From assembly GCA_900169235.1 (NCBI GenBank), contig FWCC01000056.1, positions 1 through 33,206 of the forward strand: DNA of 33,206 nucleotides, given 5' to 3'. The position numbers and the translations under genes are program-made. The stretch's first letter is position 1; each line of letters opens with the position of its first letter. The stretch comes from Zarea fungicola (lineage: Eukaryota > Ascomycota > Sordariomycetes > Hypocreales > Cordycipitaceae). The notes below the pieces were generated by a model. It was not told where the DNA came from. It was given only the letters and a program-made list of their open reading frames with translations, and searched no databases. Of this stretch, positions 19,998 to 30,552 are shown piece by piece.

Positions 19998-22031
19998 TGT
20001 GTATACAAGCAATATATAGATGTGTAGATGTGTATTATATAAATGTAAAGATTGATTAAAGGATTCAATGTGAGGGTAAAAAAGTGACAGAGATTAAGAA
20101 TGTAATGCAATTCAAGTTCAAAAACATGAATCTCATGTAGAGAAAGTGCTGCATTCAAATACCATTTCTTGCATCTTGTGGCTCGGCATCTGCACAGCCC
20201 AGGTGACCACGGAACTTGCCACAAAATGTGCAACGCGTCCCCTAGCTTACCGGTAACAACGCCTAAATGAATGAGAAAAAATCTAGACTTTACAAAACCT
20301 GCAAATCATCACGATTATATGCTGTCGTACCCATAAACCATGGACGTCCAGCCAATGGTTTCCCTCGACTGACAGGTTGGGAGGGTGGGGAGACCCTGTG
20401 AGACCATCGTTTTTCCTGCATGAAAAAAAAAGAGGCCTACCCTGATCGGCAAAGCCTACCCTGATGAGCATCAATTTTGTGAAACGGGGTCTACTGCCGT
20501 CCGAGTATCACCTTTATTTCCCGAAAAACGTCGCCCTTGTAGTATATGAATGGCCCTGTTTCCCTCGGAAACCTTGCTTGTTGTAGCTCTTTACACCACG
20601 CACACCACCTACACCACGCGGGCCGACATTACTCGAGCCGGGATTTTTGCTTCCCAACAGCATACTCTTTATTGAACATCTTTATTGAACATGTTCATTT
20701 TATTGAATCAATAACGAGAAACCAGTTTCAGATACACGTCGTTTCCGTGAAGCGGTCTGGAAGCGAGATACGTGCCTGGCGGAATGCCATGTCCTTGGCC
20801 TTTCATATAATTCAATGCAATATTATTCAGCTCCCATCTATTTTAATCTATTTTGATTAACATGGCTGTCACATCTACCCGAGTGCCACCGACATGATGC
20901 TTCACTAGTCCCCTCTGCTGAAGAAAATGTGGCTTGTTGTAGGATTTCGCCCGCGGGAGATCGTCGAATGCACAAACATGCGGTGTAAGAAATGTGTGGC
21001 AATCCACCCCATATCACAAAACCGCTCCCAGCAAATCCCCCATTCTCAAATGGCTTTCTCAACTTTCCGCTGAAAAATATATATAGAATAATAAGAGAGA
21101 ACACGTATTAATGGGGACCATACCACCCTCCCCCCTCTCTTCCGGTTGTACCATGAAGTCTTTTGTGACCAAAAAAAATCATGTACTGCTCAAGGCTGCG
21201 TTGTACATGAGACGAAATGTTTGCCACCACGAACGACCCTCCACGCTAAAAGATGGGTGCGCCACGACCGGTCTCGCCATATGGGGATTGCAAATTGCGA
21301 TTATTGGAACGATCCGCAGCAGCGACATCCCCTTACCCTCCCGAGGGGACGTGGTATCAAGGTATGGAACCCAAACGCTTCCGAGGGTTCGGACGGTTCG
21401 TCTAGTACCGAGTCAGCAAGGAGCAAACAACGTCTCAAAAACATGCCCATACAATTGCCCCATCAACGACACAATGGCCTGGGGAACCGAATCGTCGCTA
21501 TGCTACCAAGCCCAGTCACCCGTGACCCGTTTTCAAGAGAGATTCGCATCCATTACAACCAGTCTTTCTGCAAAAGATGCATTGGGAAAAACATGAGAAA
21601 GTACAAGGGTTTCAAGGGTTCACATTGTTTGCTAAGCTAGTACGGGAGGATTCCTTGGCCGTTGGGACAGTTTGTTTCCTCTCATATTGGGGATATTTTC
21701 GCCTCGTGAAACAGCAAAATGGCGGTATTTTTAATACAGAAAAATGTACATTACTGCAGTCCTTCATCAGCCCCGTAGACGGCCTGCCGAGGGGAGGCGG
21801 GAATGGACCACGCTCTAGTTCCTTCGTGGCGTACATGTGATATGCGACTGAATTGACACTTGCCAGCGCACCACCCACCGGAGCAAGGGTTTTTTTCTTG
21901 TGCCAAAGGGTTCTCCGTTACGCAAATCTTGCATTTTTGGACGATTTCTTCCTGCTCGTCGTCTTCTTCTTCATGGGAATCTGCGACAGTGGGTGGCCGA
22001 GAATGGCAGACGAGGATGCCGACGCGGACAG
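19998..22031. other. Intergenic region, oxygenase promoter side
   Basis: About 2 kb. The first 60 nt upstream of the oxygenase ATG are TATA-rich (TATATATT and TTATATAA on the minus strand). Short direct repeats occur: GCCTACCCTGAT twice near 20436-20465, and TTTATTGAACAT twice near 20670-20695. Two overlapping plus-strand frames of about 160 codons (21111-21640) have no recognisable features and are probably chance. The right end is the 3' side of the Sub1 gene. Confidence 0.45.
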
Positions 22032-22606
22032 CTAGCCCTCATCCTCATCACTGGTGGCGTCAATGTTGGCCTTGTCCGACTTGTCCTTCTTCTGCTTCTT
22101 CACGGCTACGGGAGAGACGGCCGTGGCATCTTCCGACGCGTCGACGAGCTTTCCCATCTCGCGAAGCTTGTTATTGATTGATGGCACGAGCTTCAGCAGA
22201 GTGGCGTACTGCTCTGGAGAGAGGGAGATGCCCTGGGCAGAATTAGTTTATTATTTGAACAATTTTTTTTTATAAAAAAAGAAATTAATGAAACAATTGG
22301 ACTAGTTACCTTTTTACCCGGGAGCATTTTACCATCCTTTTCGTAATACTCTCGAATGTTAATCAGACAGGTATTCTTAAACTGGGACACGCCAACGCGG
22401 CGTTTGCTGGTGAGCTGTGGCGGGTCAGCGTTAGTTGAGGTTACACGCCTGGTTATATCTGGACAACTTGCCTCCCAGTAAGCATTGCCGTCGTCGTCTT
22501 TGCCCGCAGGAGAGACTAGACCGGAGCTAGTCTTGGTCTTTTTGGCAGCCTTGTGAGCGATCTCGGTGTCGCTGGCCGACGACACACTGGCGCGTCGCTT
22601 GACCAT
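22032..22606 (-). CDS. SUB1: Transcription coactivator Sub1/PC4 (p15)
   Basis: Exons are 22472-22606, 22310-22414 and 22032-22232 (minus strand), giving 146 residues, all introns in phase 0. The second intron is GTAACT..CAG. The first, 57 nt, begins GCAAGT and ends CAG with a CTAAC branch point, so it is a GC-AG intron. Reading through it would insert 19 unrelated residues into the conserved domain. The PC4 domain spans residues about 43-105: '[16 protein letters not shown]', '[19 protein letters not shown]', 'ISLSPEQY'. It binds single-stranded DNA and melted promoters and helps RNA polymerase II initiation, elongation and reinitiation in the nucleus. The Ser/Lys-rich N-terminus and the acidic C-terminus ('SDEDEG') are typical of the fungal proteins. 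It is divergent from the PXA-PX gene, with 825 nt between the starts. Confidence 0.93.
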
Positions 22607-23431
22607 GGCAGGAGGATCTTGGATTGGCGTATATGCAAAGGACGGCGTGTGCAGTGTGCAGTTTTCTTATATTGCCCCTTGTAGGATTCAGTTACCGTGA
22701 TGGAGATGACTCAGTCGGCTGATTGGCTGTGTTGGTGAGTCGTTGTGAATGTAAGGTGAGATGAACGACGCGCTGCCAGGTGTTGGGTGAAGGCATTTAG
22801 CGGACGCGTGCCCCCAGTAAGCCTATTTAACTTTTAATAAGGGACCGACACTGCCAAACGCTACATTGACGCCAGCGCACGTGATCATCCTTTTTGGCAG
22901 CTGGCTCATCTTCTACAGGGTCTGCAGGCAAACAAAAAAGCCAGATAAACAGACTCAATCCGTCTGTGTTTAATCCCATCAATAGATTGATGCCGTCGAA
23001 TATGCACATGCCCTTTTACGCACCTCAACCGCTACGGCCTATACATCACGGCCTCTAGATGGAGCCACCAAGACACAACTACGGCCCGGCATTGAGCTAG
23101 CATCAGGGGTGGCCCGATTTATGCCTTAATTGGTACACTATCCACTGTTTCCCCCCTGAGAGGTCTCCCCGGCCTCAAGCAATCTAAATTTGGATTTATT
23201 ACGCAGCCTAGGAGCTCCAAATTTTTGAACAAGGGAGGTCTGCGACAAGGTTCTCGCCCGGCCCCCATTCGTCTTCTATTGTCGCAGCCCTTCCCTATCG
23301 CTCGGCGGCCATCTTTCGCTTTCATCCTTGACATGCTGTCGACAGGTCGCATTTTACCAACGTATTTGCCAGTACGCACTCCGCTAATCCTGGAGCTTTC
23401 CTACAACGACGCGACGTCGTGACGTACTCCG
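22607..23431. other. Divergent promoter region, SUB1 / PXA-PX gene
   Basis: An 825-nt space between two head-to-head genes, holding both promoters and leaders. No coding frame of interest. No specific binding site can be named with confidence. Confidence 0.5.
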
Positions 23432-26400
23432 ATGGCCGACGCCGCCGAGCCTGCGCAGGGTCTCGAAGCCCCTCCTCGCCATGGTGCAGACCCTGCCACC
23501 CCCGACGCCAGCGAACCGCTCTTGTCGGAATTCGAAAAACCAGAAAAACCAGAAATCCAAGAAAAGCAGAATGCAGCTGCTGAATCTATAGCAGAGCAGA
23601 CAAAGGCCGACTTGCCGGAGCCGGCGGGACCGGGTAGTAATAGCCAGTCTGCAGCGCTAACAAGAATCATGGAGTTCCTCGCAAAAGCGTCCCCCGCGAC
23701 ACTTGCCGGCATTGCTGTTGGCTTTGCGGGCGTAACGTATGCCGTGCTTGGCCAGCTTGGTCTACTCGTCATTGGCGCTGTTGGCGGTGCCGCAGCTTTT
23801 GCTGTCTTGGAAGGTCGCAATCCAGACATTGCTCGAACAGTTCGAGGTGAAAAAGGCCCGGATGCGCTGGAACGCATTTGGACCGATTTACAGACCGTCA
23901 AGCTGTCAGAAAACGAACCCGAGGACGACGGTCCGGATAATGTCATTTTCAAAGCTTTCGACGACTTTCGACCGGAAACGCGAGACGCTCTTGGAGGGCT
24001 TGTCGATGCCATTATAAAAGACTACGTCAAATGGTGGTACTCTCCCATCATTCCCACAGACCACTCCTTCCCTCTTGCTTGTCGCAAGACCCTTACCGCA
24101 TATATCCTCGGCGTTTCGAACCACATGGCTAGAAAACGGCCAGCCGACGCCTTTCTCGATCTATTGACCAACTCTTCTTCCATCGCCATTGCCTTCATGG
24201 CAGAGCTTGCCTCTGCCTTTGCCGACGTGCCCGCCGACTCCACCATGACAGCTGTCGATGCCGTTTACATGTATCTTGCGGATAATCCCGACTCACGCCT
24301 GGCCAATCTGCTCAACCAGAAGCAGCAGGCGGCCAAATTCAAAATGGTATCCGAGGATCTGTTGGCGTTCATGGAACCCAGTGCCTACAACTGTGACCCA
24401 GCGCGTGCACTTCTCCGAGAAGTTCTCGCAAACACAGTGTTGGAGAATTTATTGCAAACCTGCAGCAAGCCAGAGTGGATCAATGGCTGGATTGTCTATC
24501 TTTTGGAGGCCGGAGAGCCCGACATCAACCAGGCCATTGACGTCGGCATGCAAACCGCTCGAGATACTGCCAATAATATTTTTGCCGATATTGACGGAAA
24601 TGTTGGCAACATTGGCATCGCAAAGCCCGCCAGTCGCTCCTCTGGAGAACTTGAACGAGGTAGACGAAAGGAGATCCAGACGCATAGAAAGCGACTAAGC
24701 AAAGCCGATGAAGAGGTCGAGGTCGCAATTGAAGAGATGAAGAGAATGAGTGGAATGATGGAACATGACAACGAGAGCAGACAATCAATTACCAACGATT
24801 CGTTACCACCCTCCAAGAAAAGTATGGATCTGTTCTCTGCGGAAGGAACTGCTTCGAACCGAACTGTCGGCACCAATGCGCAAAACTCAACACCACCCTT
24901 GGCTCAAGGCCGCTCTTCTCCCTTTGGAACTACTTCTATTGATGGTGCAAGTGAACCTGCATTCACCCCCATCACGCCTCGTTCTACAATGGAAACCTCC
25001 AGCCCAAACTCGTCATCACCAAAGTCGGGAAGTCGAGATAGCCAGCAGTTTACAAGCTTCGAACAGATTGTGCCGCCGGCAGAGCCCGAACAAGAGGAAG
25101 ATGCTCCACGCAAGGCGCCCCTCACGCTTCACAATGCATCGTTTACGCTTCATGATGACGCCACAGGTGATACCGCCAAAATTCGCAGCAAGCCAAATTG
25201 GGACTACTTGATCCAAGTTGAGCCATCGTCTTCTTCTCACTCTGGTTGGATGATTGTGAGACGATACTCTGATTTTGAGACACTGCACGAAATCTTGCGA
25301 AGAATCGCCACAGTCTCTGGCGCCACAGCGTTTACAGAGCTGCACAAAGAGCTGCCGAGCTGGAAGTTGCATAACAGAGAGTCGCTACGCGGCGAGCTTG
25401 AGCGCTATCTGCGCGATGCTTGCTGGTATCAGTCTCTGGCGGAGAGCGAAGGTATGAAGCGATTCCTGGAAAAGTCACAGGGGCACACGCATGGAAACAG
25501 CAAATCCTTTGCCTGGGAGAGTGTAGGCAAAAATATGCTCGACGTTCTCGCCATTGCGCCCAAGGGTGCAATGGAGGGCGGCAAGACCTTTGTGGACGGC
25601 GTCACTGGTGTATTTGGCAACTTTCCCGGCATCGGCAAGAAAGCACCAAGCCAGTCTGTCGACTTGACACCGAATAGCAAACGACTGTCGCTGTCTACCC
25701 CGGTTCGTACGGATACCATGAGGTCATCGCCTGCCAGATCAGAGCGTGGCAGTATCGACAGCCAGCGCTCATCCGTCGTCTCTACACAGCCTGGCAGGAT
25801 GCCCATGATGGAGCGTCGGCCAAGCTTGCAGTTCCAGGGAGATGGAGACGGTGACATGGTACGGGTCGGGCGGTCGGAGCGCATGGACTCGACTGCATCG
25901 GCGTCGGTCAGTGCCCGGCCGAGTAGAGAGCACAGCCGAGCCTCGAGCCTGGCACCACCGATGCGCTCCCCCTCATCCATCAGCCTCGAGTACGTCAAAC
26001 TACCACCACCACCAGACGAGATGGCAGACGACTACGAATCTCCTATACATATGAACGAGAGGGCCCACAGCAAGAACCGCTCCATTGGCCACATGTCACA
26101 GGCATCGCTCGGCTCGACACAAGGCGCTGCCACAAACGGGAAGAAGTCTGTCGTGCGACCGACGAAGGTACACTCGAAGCTCAGCGAGGGAGAAACGAGG
26201 GTCGCCGTGGAGTTGCTGTTTGCCGTCATCAACGAAATGTACACGCTGTCGTCTGCGTGGAACATTCGCCGCACGCTGCTGACTGCCGCCAAATCATTCC
26301 TCCTCCGCCCCGGGAACCCGTCGCTCCTCACAGTGCAGACTCTGATTCAATCATCGGTGCTGGATGCCTACACGGCCGACTCGGGCATCGCGGAGCAGCT

Positions 26401-26671
26401 CCGCAATATTCGAGAGAATAGCATGCCGACGGAGGAGGAGCGCGCGGCCTGGCCGGCGGAACTGACGACGGAAGAAAAGGAGCAGCTGGCCGCCAAGGCG
26501 CGCAAGCTGCTCATCCAGAGCGGCGTCCCGACGGCGCTCATGGGTGTCATGGGCCAGGCCGCCACGGGCGAGGCCCTGGGAAGAGTCTTTGACTGTCTCC
26601 AGATTGAAGAGGTGGCGAGAGGTCTCATTTTCGGCTTAATTCTGCAGGGCGTCAGGGTGCTCACCCACTAG
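23432..26671 (+). CDS. PXA-PX-Nexin_C protein, Mdm1/SNX-like membrane tether
   Basis: One intronless frame of 1079 residues starting at an ATG in good context (CCGATGG). After an acidic, Pro-rich leader there is a hydrophobic hairpin (residues about 86-130, Ala/Gly/Val-rich), then a PXA domain (about 180-390, including 'VDAIIKDYVKWWYSPI'). A long disordered Ser/Pro linker follows, then a PX domain (about 560-690) with the lipid-binding 'RRYSDF' near 607, a second disordered part, and the C-terminal nexin domain (about 915-1075). The order matches yeast Mdm1 and animal SNX13/14/25, which tether ER to vacuole/lysosome or lipid droplets, but no RGS domain is seen between PXA and PX. A role at ER contact sites through phosphoinositide binding is inferred from the family. 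Confidence 0.9.
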   Translation: MADAAEPAQGLEAPPRHGADPATPDASEPLLSEFEKPEKPEIQEKQNAAAESIAEQTKADLPEPAGPGSNSQSAALTRIMEFLAKASPATLAGIAVGFAGVTYAVLGQLGLLVIGAVGGAAAFAVLEGRNPDIARTVRGEKGPDALERIWTDLQTVKLSENEPEDDGPDNVIFKAFDDFRPETRDALGGLVDAIIKDYVKWWYSPIIPTDHSFPLACRKTLTAYILGVSNHMARKRPADAFLDLLTNSSSIAIAFMAELASAFADVPADSTMTAVDAVYMYLADNPDSRLANLLNQKQQAAKFKMVSEDLLAFMEPSAYNCDPARALLREVLANTVLENLLQTCSKPEWINGWIVYLLEAGEPDINQAIDVGMQTARDTANNIFADIDGNVGNIGIAKPASRSSGELERGRRKEIQTHRKRLSKADEEVEVAIEEMKRMSGMMEHDNESRQSITNDSLPPSKKSMDLFSAEGTASNRTVGTNAQNSTPPLAQGRSSPFGTTSIDGASEPAFTPITPRSTMETSSPNSSSPKSGSRDSQQFTSFEQIVPPAEPEQEEDAPRKAPLTLHNASFTLHDDATGDTAKIRSKPNWDYLIQVEPSSSSHSGWMIVRRYSDFETLHEILRRIATVSGATAFTELHKELPSWKLHNRESLRGELERYLRDACWYQSLAESEGMKRFLEKSQGHTHGNSKSFAWESVGKNMLDVLAIAPKGAMEGGKTFVDGVTGVFGNFPGIGKKAPSQSVDLTPNSKRLSLSTPVRTDTMRSSPARSERGSIDSQRSSVVSTQPGRMPMMERRPSLQFQGDGDGDMVRVGRSERMDSTASASVSARPSREHSRASSLAPPMRSPSSISLEYVKLPPPPDEMADDYESPIHMNERAHSKNRSIGHMSQASLGSTQGAATNGKKSVVRPTKVHSKLSEGETRVAVELLFAVINEMYTLSSAWNIRRTLLTAAKSFLLRPGNPSLLTVQTLIQSSVLDAYTADSGIAEQLRNIRENSMPTEEERAAWPAELTTEEKEQLAAKARKLLIQSGVPTALMGVMGQAATGEALGRVFDCLQIEEVARGLIFGLILQGVRVLTH

Positions 26672-29600
26672 ATGGCCATGTGGTCCTCTTGTTGATTACG
26701 AACTACGACACAACGAATTACTGATGGCGCAGTTGTTATTTTGCTGTCTTTTGCATTTTTGGGAGTTTTCATGACATGATGCTAATACGCAAGACCCTAC
26801 ATTCAAAGGGCGTGTGGAACAGCACGGGAGAATTGAAAGTAAATTGCGCGAGTACCTCGGAACGAGTTTCTGTTCCAGGCGCAAGTATTTGGGATTGGAG
26901 TCAATTGGGCAATGCTATGTCTTGAATGAAGCTCGGTATAGATGTCATGGCAGGCTGGGCCGCGATGAACTGCTGGGAAACCAGCCACCCGGAGCCCGTC
27001 GATTGTATTCACTGCATTGGTACTCTAATTCTTTTTATTTCTCTTTGTTTCTACTTGGACTAATGAATTGTAATACATTATCATTCTTAGAAGAATTCAT
27101 ATACTAATTCTATTCAACTATGTACTTTTGGCCTGATTCCCCCAGAACAGATATCGGAACTGAATCGTTTATTCTTTCTTACGTCCAATAATATTAATGG
27201 GGCTGGATTTATTCTTCCCTCGTTAAACGACCCGGTTTAGAGGAGCGACATGCTAACCGAGCAAATATTAATGTCGAAAGGATGGAGACCTGCAGTGAAG
27301 TGGAACAGGTGGAAAATGTGTACCGACGGCGCATATCAGTGTCGACTCCTCCTTAGAGTTGAGCTGGTTAGGGAGCTCTCCATTCTCTGTAAACTTGGAG
27401 TGATTTAATTCCATTGATACTAATATTATAAGCTATAACGGCAGAGAACATGGATTGATGTCCGTCCTCGGCACTGGACCGCACCACTGTGTCTTAAACA
27501 TGGCCAGCAGTGCGGCGGAGACGGCAAGGGGTGTCGGTGGGTAGTGGATTGATAGCACAGATCAACATATGGTTCGTGAAAGGCGGCATTGTACAGAAAA
27601 AAATGGATTGCAGAAGGGGTAGGTAGTTGGTAGTTTACCCCGGATTGTCTTGCTATTTCCAGTGTCCACATGCAATACACCCCCTCCCCGGCGGGCGTTC
27701 CTGTCATTGCCGATGCTCTGCAGACACCCGCGGGACACCCACTGTGCCTCCTTGACGCAGTTGTAAGAAACTCCATCCTTTGAGTAGTTTTTCTGTCTGT
27801 ATTGTCGGCTGTTAGAGACGTGCCGAAATAGCGGTGTCAACGTCGACCCAAGACAGAGGCTCGGTAGATACACAGTCCGGTTGATCCTCTGCATTCTCAC
27901 GGCGCAGCAGTTAATATATTCCGATAAAAGTTTGGAGTGTGTGTAACTGCCGGAGTATTTGTATTACATGATTCAATTCGTTATATACCGATCAATATAC
28001 CTGCGGCCTCTCCACGCCTCCCACGTTTTTGACGTCTCATATTTCTGCGCCGCCAAGCAGACCCCGTTTTGGACGAAGCAATGACACAAATTAAAATAAA
28101 TTGCTGCCAATATTAAAGCCTCTAATATTGGACAAGGAATAGAGCTGAAAATGTGTATACATCGAATCTAGACAGCGGGGTAGCACATGACGTCTCGTGA
28201 TTTGAGTACCAGAACCCTTTTCTACGATGTTTTGCGCCTCTTTCCTGCATATTCATCGCCCTTTGCTGTGCGGCAGTCATTCTTTTCAAATCCTCATGGT
28301 AGCGGTAGCCACGGCTTCCACCATGCCGGCATTTCCTGCATTCCATGTCATAAAAAACCCCGCCAATCCGTGAAAGCGAGATGCACGGCGCGCCATCTAC
28401 CCGGTTCCATGTCTGGTTCAGGCTCGGCGAGATGATCTGTAGTTTTCCATACCCCACGCCCTGGGCTGTGTTAATGCAGGGGGAATCATTAACATGCACC
28501 CGGCTGCTTTGTCTGCCATGATAAGAAGTGTATACAACTCAAACTCCAATGTTGGTAAGTGCGTGCCGCTGTTTTTGGCCGCGGCGTCCAAACCTGCATC
28601 AATGGGTATCAGCTGAGCCTGCTTCCCCAGGTTCGAAAGCCTGGGTTTTTTTAGGTGCCGCAGAGCCACGCGTGCCACGTTGGGCGTGCATGCATGTGCC
28701 TGGCATGATCTGCGCCGCAGCCACACGTCTATAATAAAGGACCAATTAATGTGTACGTGCGCTGGATTGAAACTGGAGGGGAACAAAAGCGTGAGGCGGG
28801 TGAATGAACGACTTGGAAATGCAATGATTATCCTTGCACACCGACGGAGGTCGCTCCTATTATAAACTAGTTTGGCTTGTTCTAACCGCTTTCCGTAGCC
28901 ATCGTATGTTTTTATCGTGGGGCCGTGGTATCTTTCGTGGGGTACAAGATAGTCGGGCGAGATGGTAGTGAGCCATGTACTTTAAGGAAGAGAGTCGCTT
29001 GGCAGCCGAGGGAAGAAAGTCCCCAATCTTATGATGCCATGTCTGGTATCAAGAGCTATTATTGCGGACCGGACCGATAGATGGTAATATTTCAAATCAC
29101 AAATGTATATTTCGGACTTCTTTCTTTTCACGTCCCATCATCTACATCTATTGCGTCCGGGCTGTAGATCAAGGCTCGGCCGAGGGGGACCCGGACCCTG
29201 AAATGCCCGCAACTCTTTCAGGTGACCATTTTAGATATCGTATTCCAATCAAGACTGCAGCTCTTACAAGCTCAGGACGTAAAAAGTTCAGACGAACGAT
29301 GCCTAAACTCTCCAGTCAGTATTAACTAGCATGCAATATTCCAGACAGTTCACTTACAAGAGCCGGAACTTGCCATGCTCTACTCAGATCCACCATCCCC
29401 GCTCCGCGCCGTTACATTTTCCACTTTTGCCTTCTTGTCGCCTTGACGGCATCTTGCGGTCAAGGCTGTACTTTGCGCCGAACAGCATCGGATCTCTCCA
29501 CACCTGTGAATAGAACGAGGATGGACGCTAAAACGAGTTGAGCTGCCACATCCTTTTTGTCATGATGCCGTGCATGTAGTCGACGACCATTTTGTTTCAG

Positions 29601-30552
29601 GTCAAATGGGACAAGTGCACCCCCTTCAACTGCCATCCATCTAGTTTAGGGCATGATAATAGAAATAAAAAAAAAGAAAACTGGCTTATTTAGTTATTTG
29701 TTATTTAATGTGGGAACAGCTCAATGGACCGACGAGGCTTGTCCTCATACACTGTCTGTCGAGGGCAGTGGTAAATTTCGCTTATTTTTGAAAAAGCGTT
29801 AATAGAGCAAAGTTGATGAAGAGAATAAGAGAGTATTGTGCCTCTTATATTCCCTTTTGCGTTAGCAATAGAAGATATTTTCAACGTTGACAGGGCTCCC
29901 TGGCAAATTGCTCAAGTCCCTTGTCTAGACTAAAAAGATGTGCATTTTTACATACCAACCCACATTACTGTAAATAATTAATTAAATAAATAAACGTGGT
30001 TTTTTTTTTCAATTAAAATACCAGAGTCTTTAACCATTTTCTGTCCATAGGCTTCCCGATCCAGCGGCGTAGGATTCTATCCTGGGTGGCTTTGTCCAAG
30101 TTGGTCCATGCGAGGCTCACCTCCGCCCACCTGAAAGTGGCGACGGTTTTATATTACATGCATAACCGATGCAGTAGCGATAAATGGACAAGCCGAGCAA
30201 AAGCAAAGAAGAGTAAAAATACCAAGAAAAAAGTTTCTGTAAGCTGGGCATCATTACGACAAGTACACTTGAAAGTAAGACCAGACCAAGTATTATAAAA
30301 TATCTTTATATATTTCCTCCCTCTAGCCATGTATTAAGTAAATATAAAAGGAAAAATAAAACTGCTAAAGGAAATTTGCGTAATGAGAGTAAAACAAATG
30401 GGGTATCTTGGGACCGTTCAAAAAATAATAAGCCGTTGGGTCTCTGATATTTCCGCACTTCGTTGAGACGTAAAAATAGCAAAACATCCAAAATGTCAAG
30501 TATCATTATCATCAAATTATTTCTCCGTATACTCGTTCTCTTTGTTGTCTTT
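26672..30552. other. Gene-poor stretch of 3.9 kb
   Basis: No intact gene recognised on either strand. It has AT-rich patches (27050-27200, 29650-30010), a hairpin followed by T7 at 28626-28652, an orphan exon-like fragment at 30013-30130, and poly-T/poly-A runs near 29670 and 30001. Frames of 60-125 codons are present but have random-looking composition. A non-coding RNA cannot be excluded. Confidence 0.5.
30013..30130 (-). pseudogene. Orphan 3'-exon-like coding fragment
   Basis: On the minus strand, after a CCACTTTCAG acceptor (30131-30133), 38 codons run to a TAA at 30013-30015. The sequence has strong protein character, with Trp, charged helices and the phrase 'LDKATQDRILRRWIGKP'. No preceding exon with a start is visible, and an in-frame stop lies about 30 nt upstream. 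It could be the last exon of a lost gene or of a gene whose other exons I missed. I do not recognise the family. Confidence 0.3.

Noticed and set aside
21111..21640. Two overlapping plus-strand frames of about 160 codons
   Set aside because: They overlap each other in different frames and show neither a domain nor biased composition. No splice or homology support.
27426..28786. Several minus-strand frames of 110-125 codons
   Set aside because: Cys/His/Arg-rich random-looking composition and overlapping frames; no splice-supported extension found.
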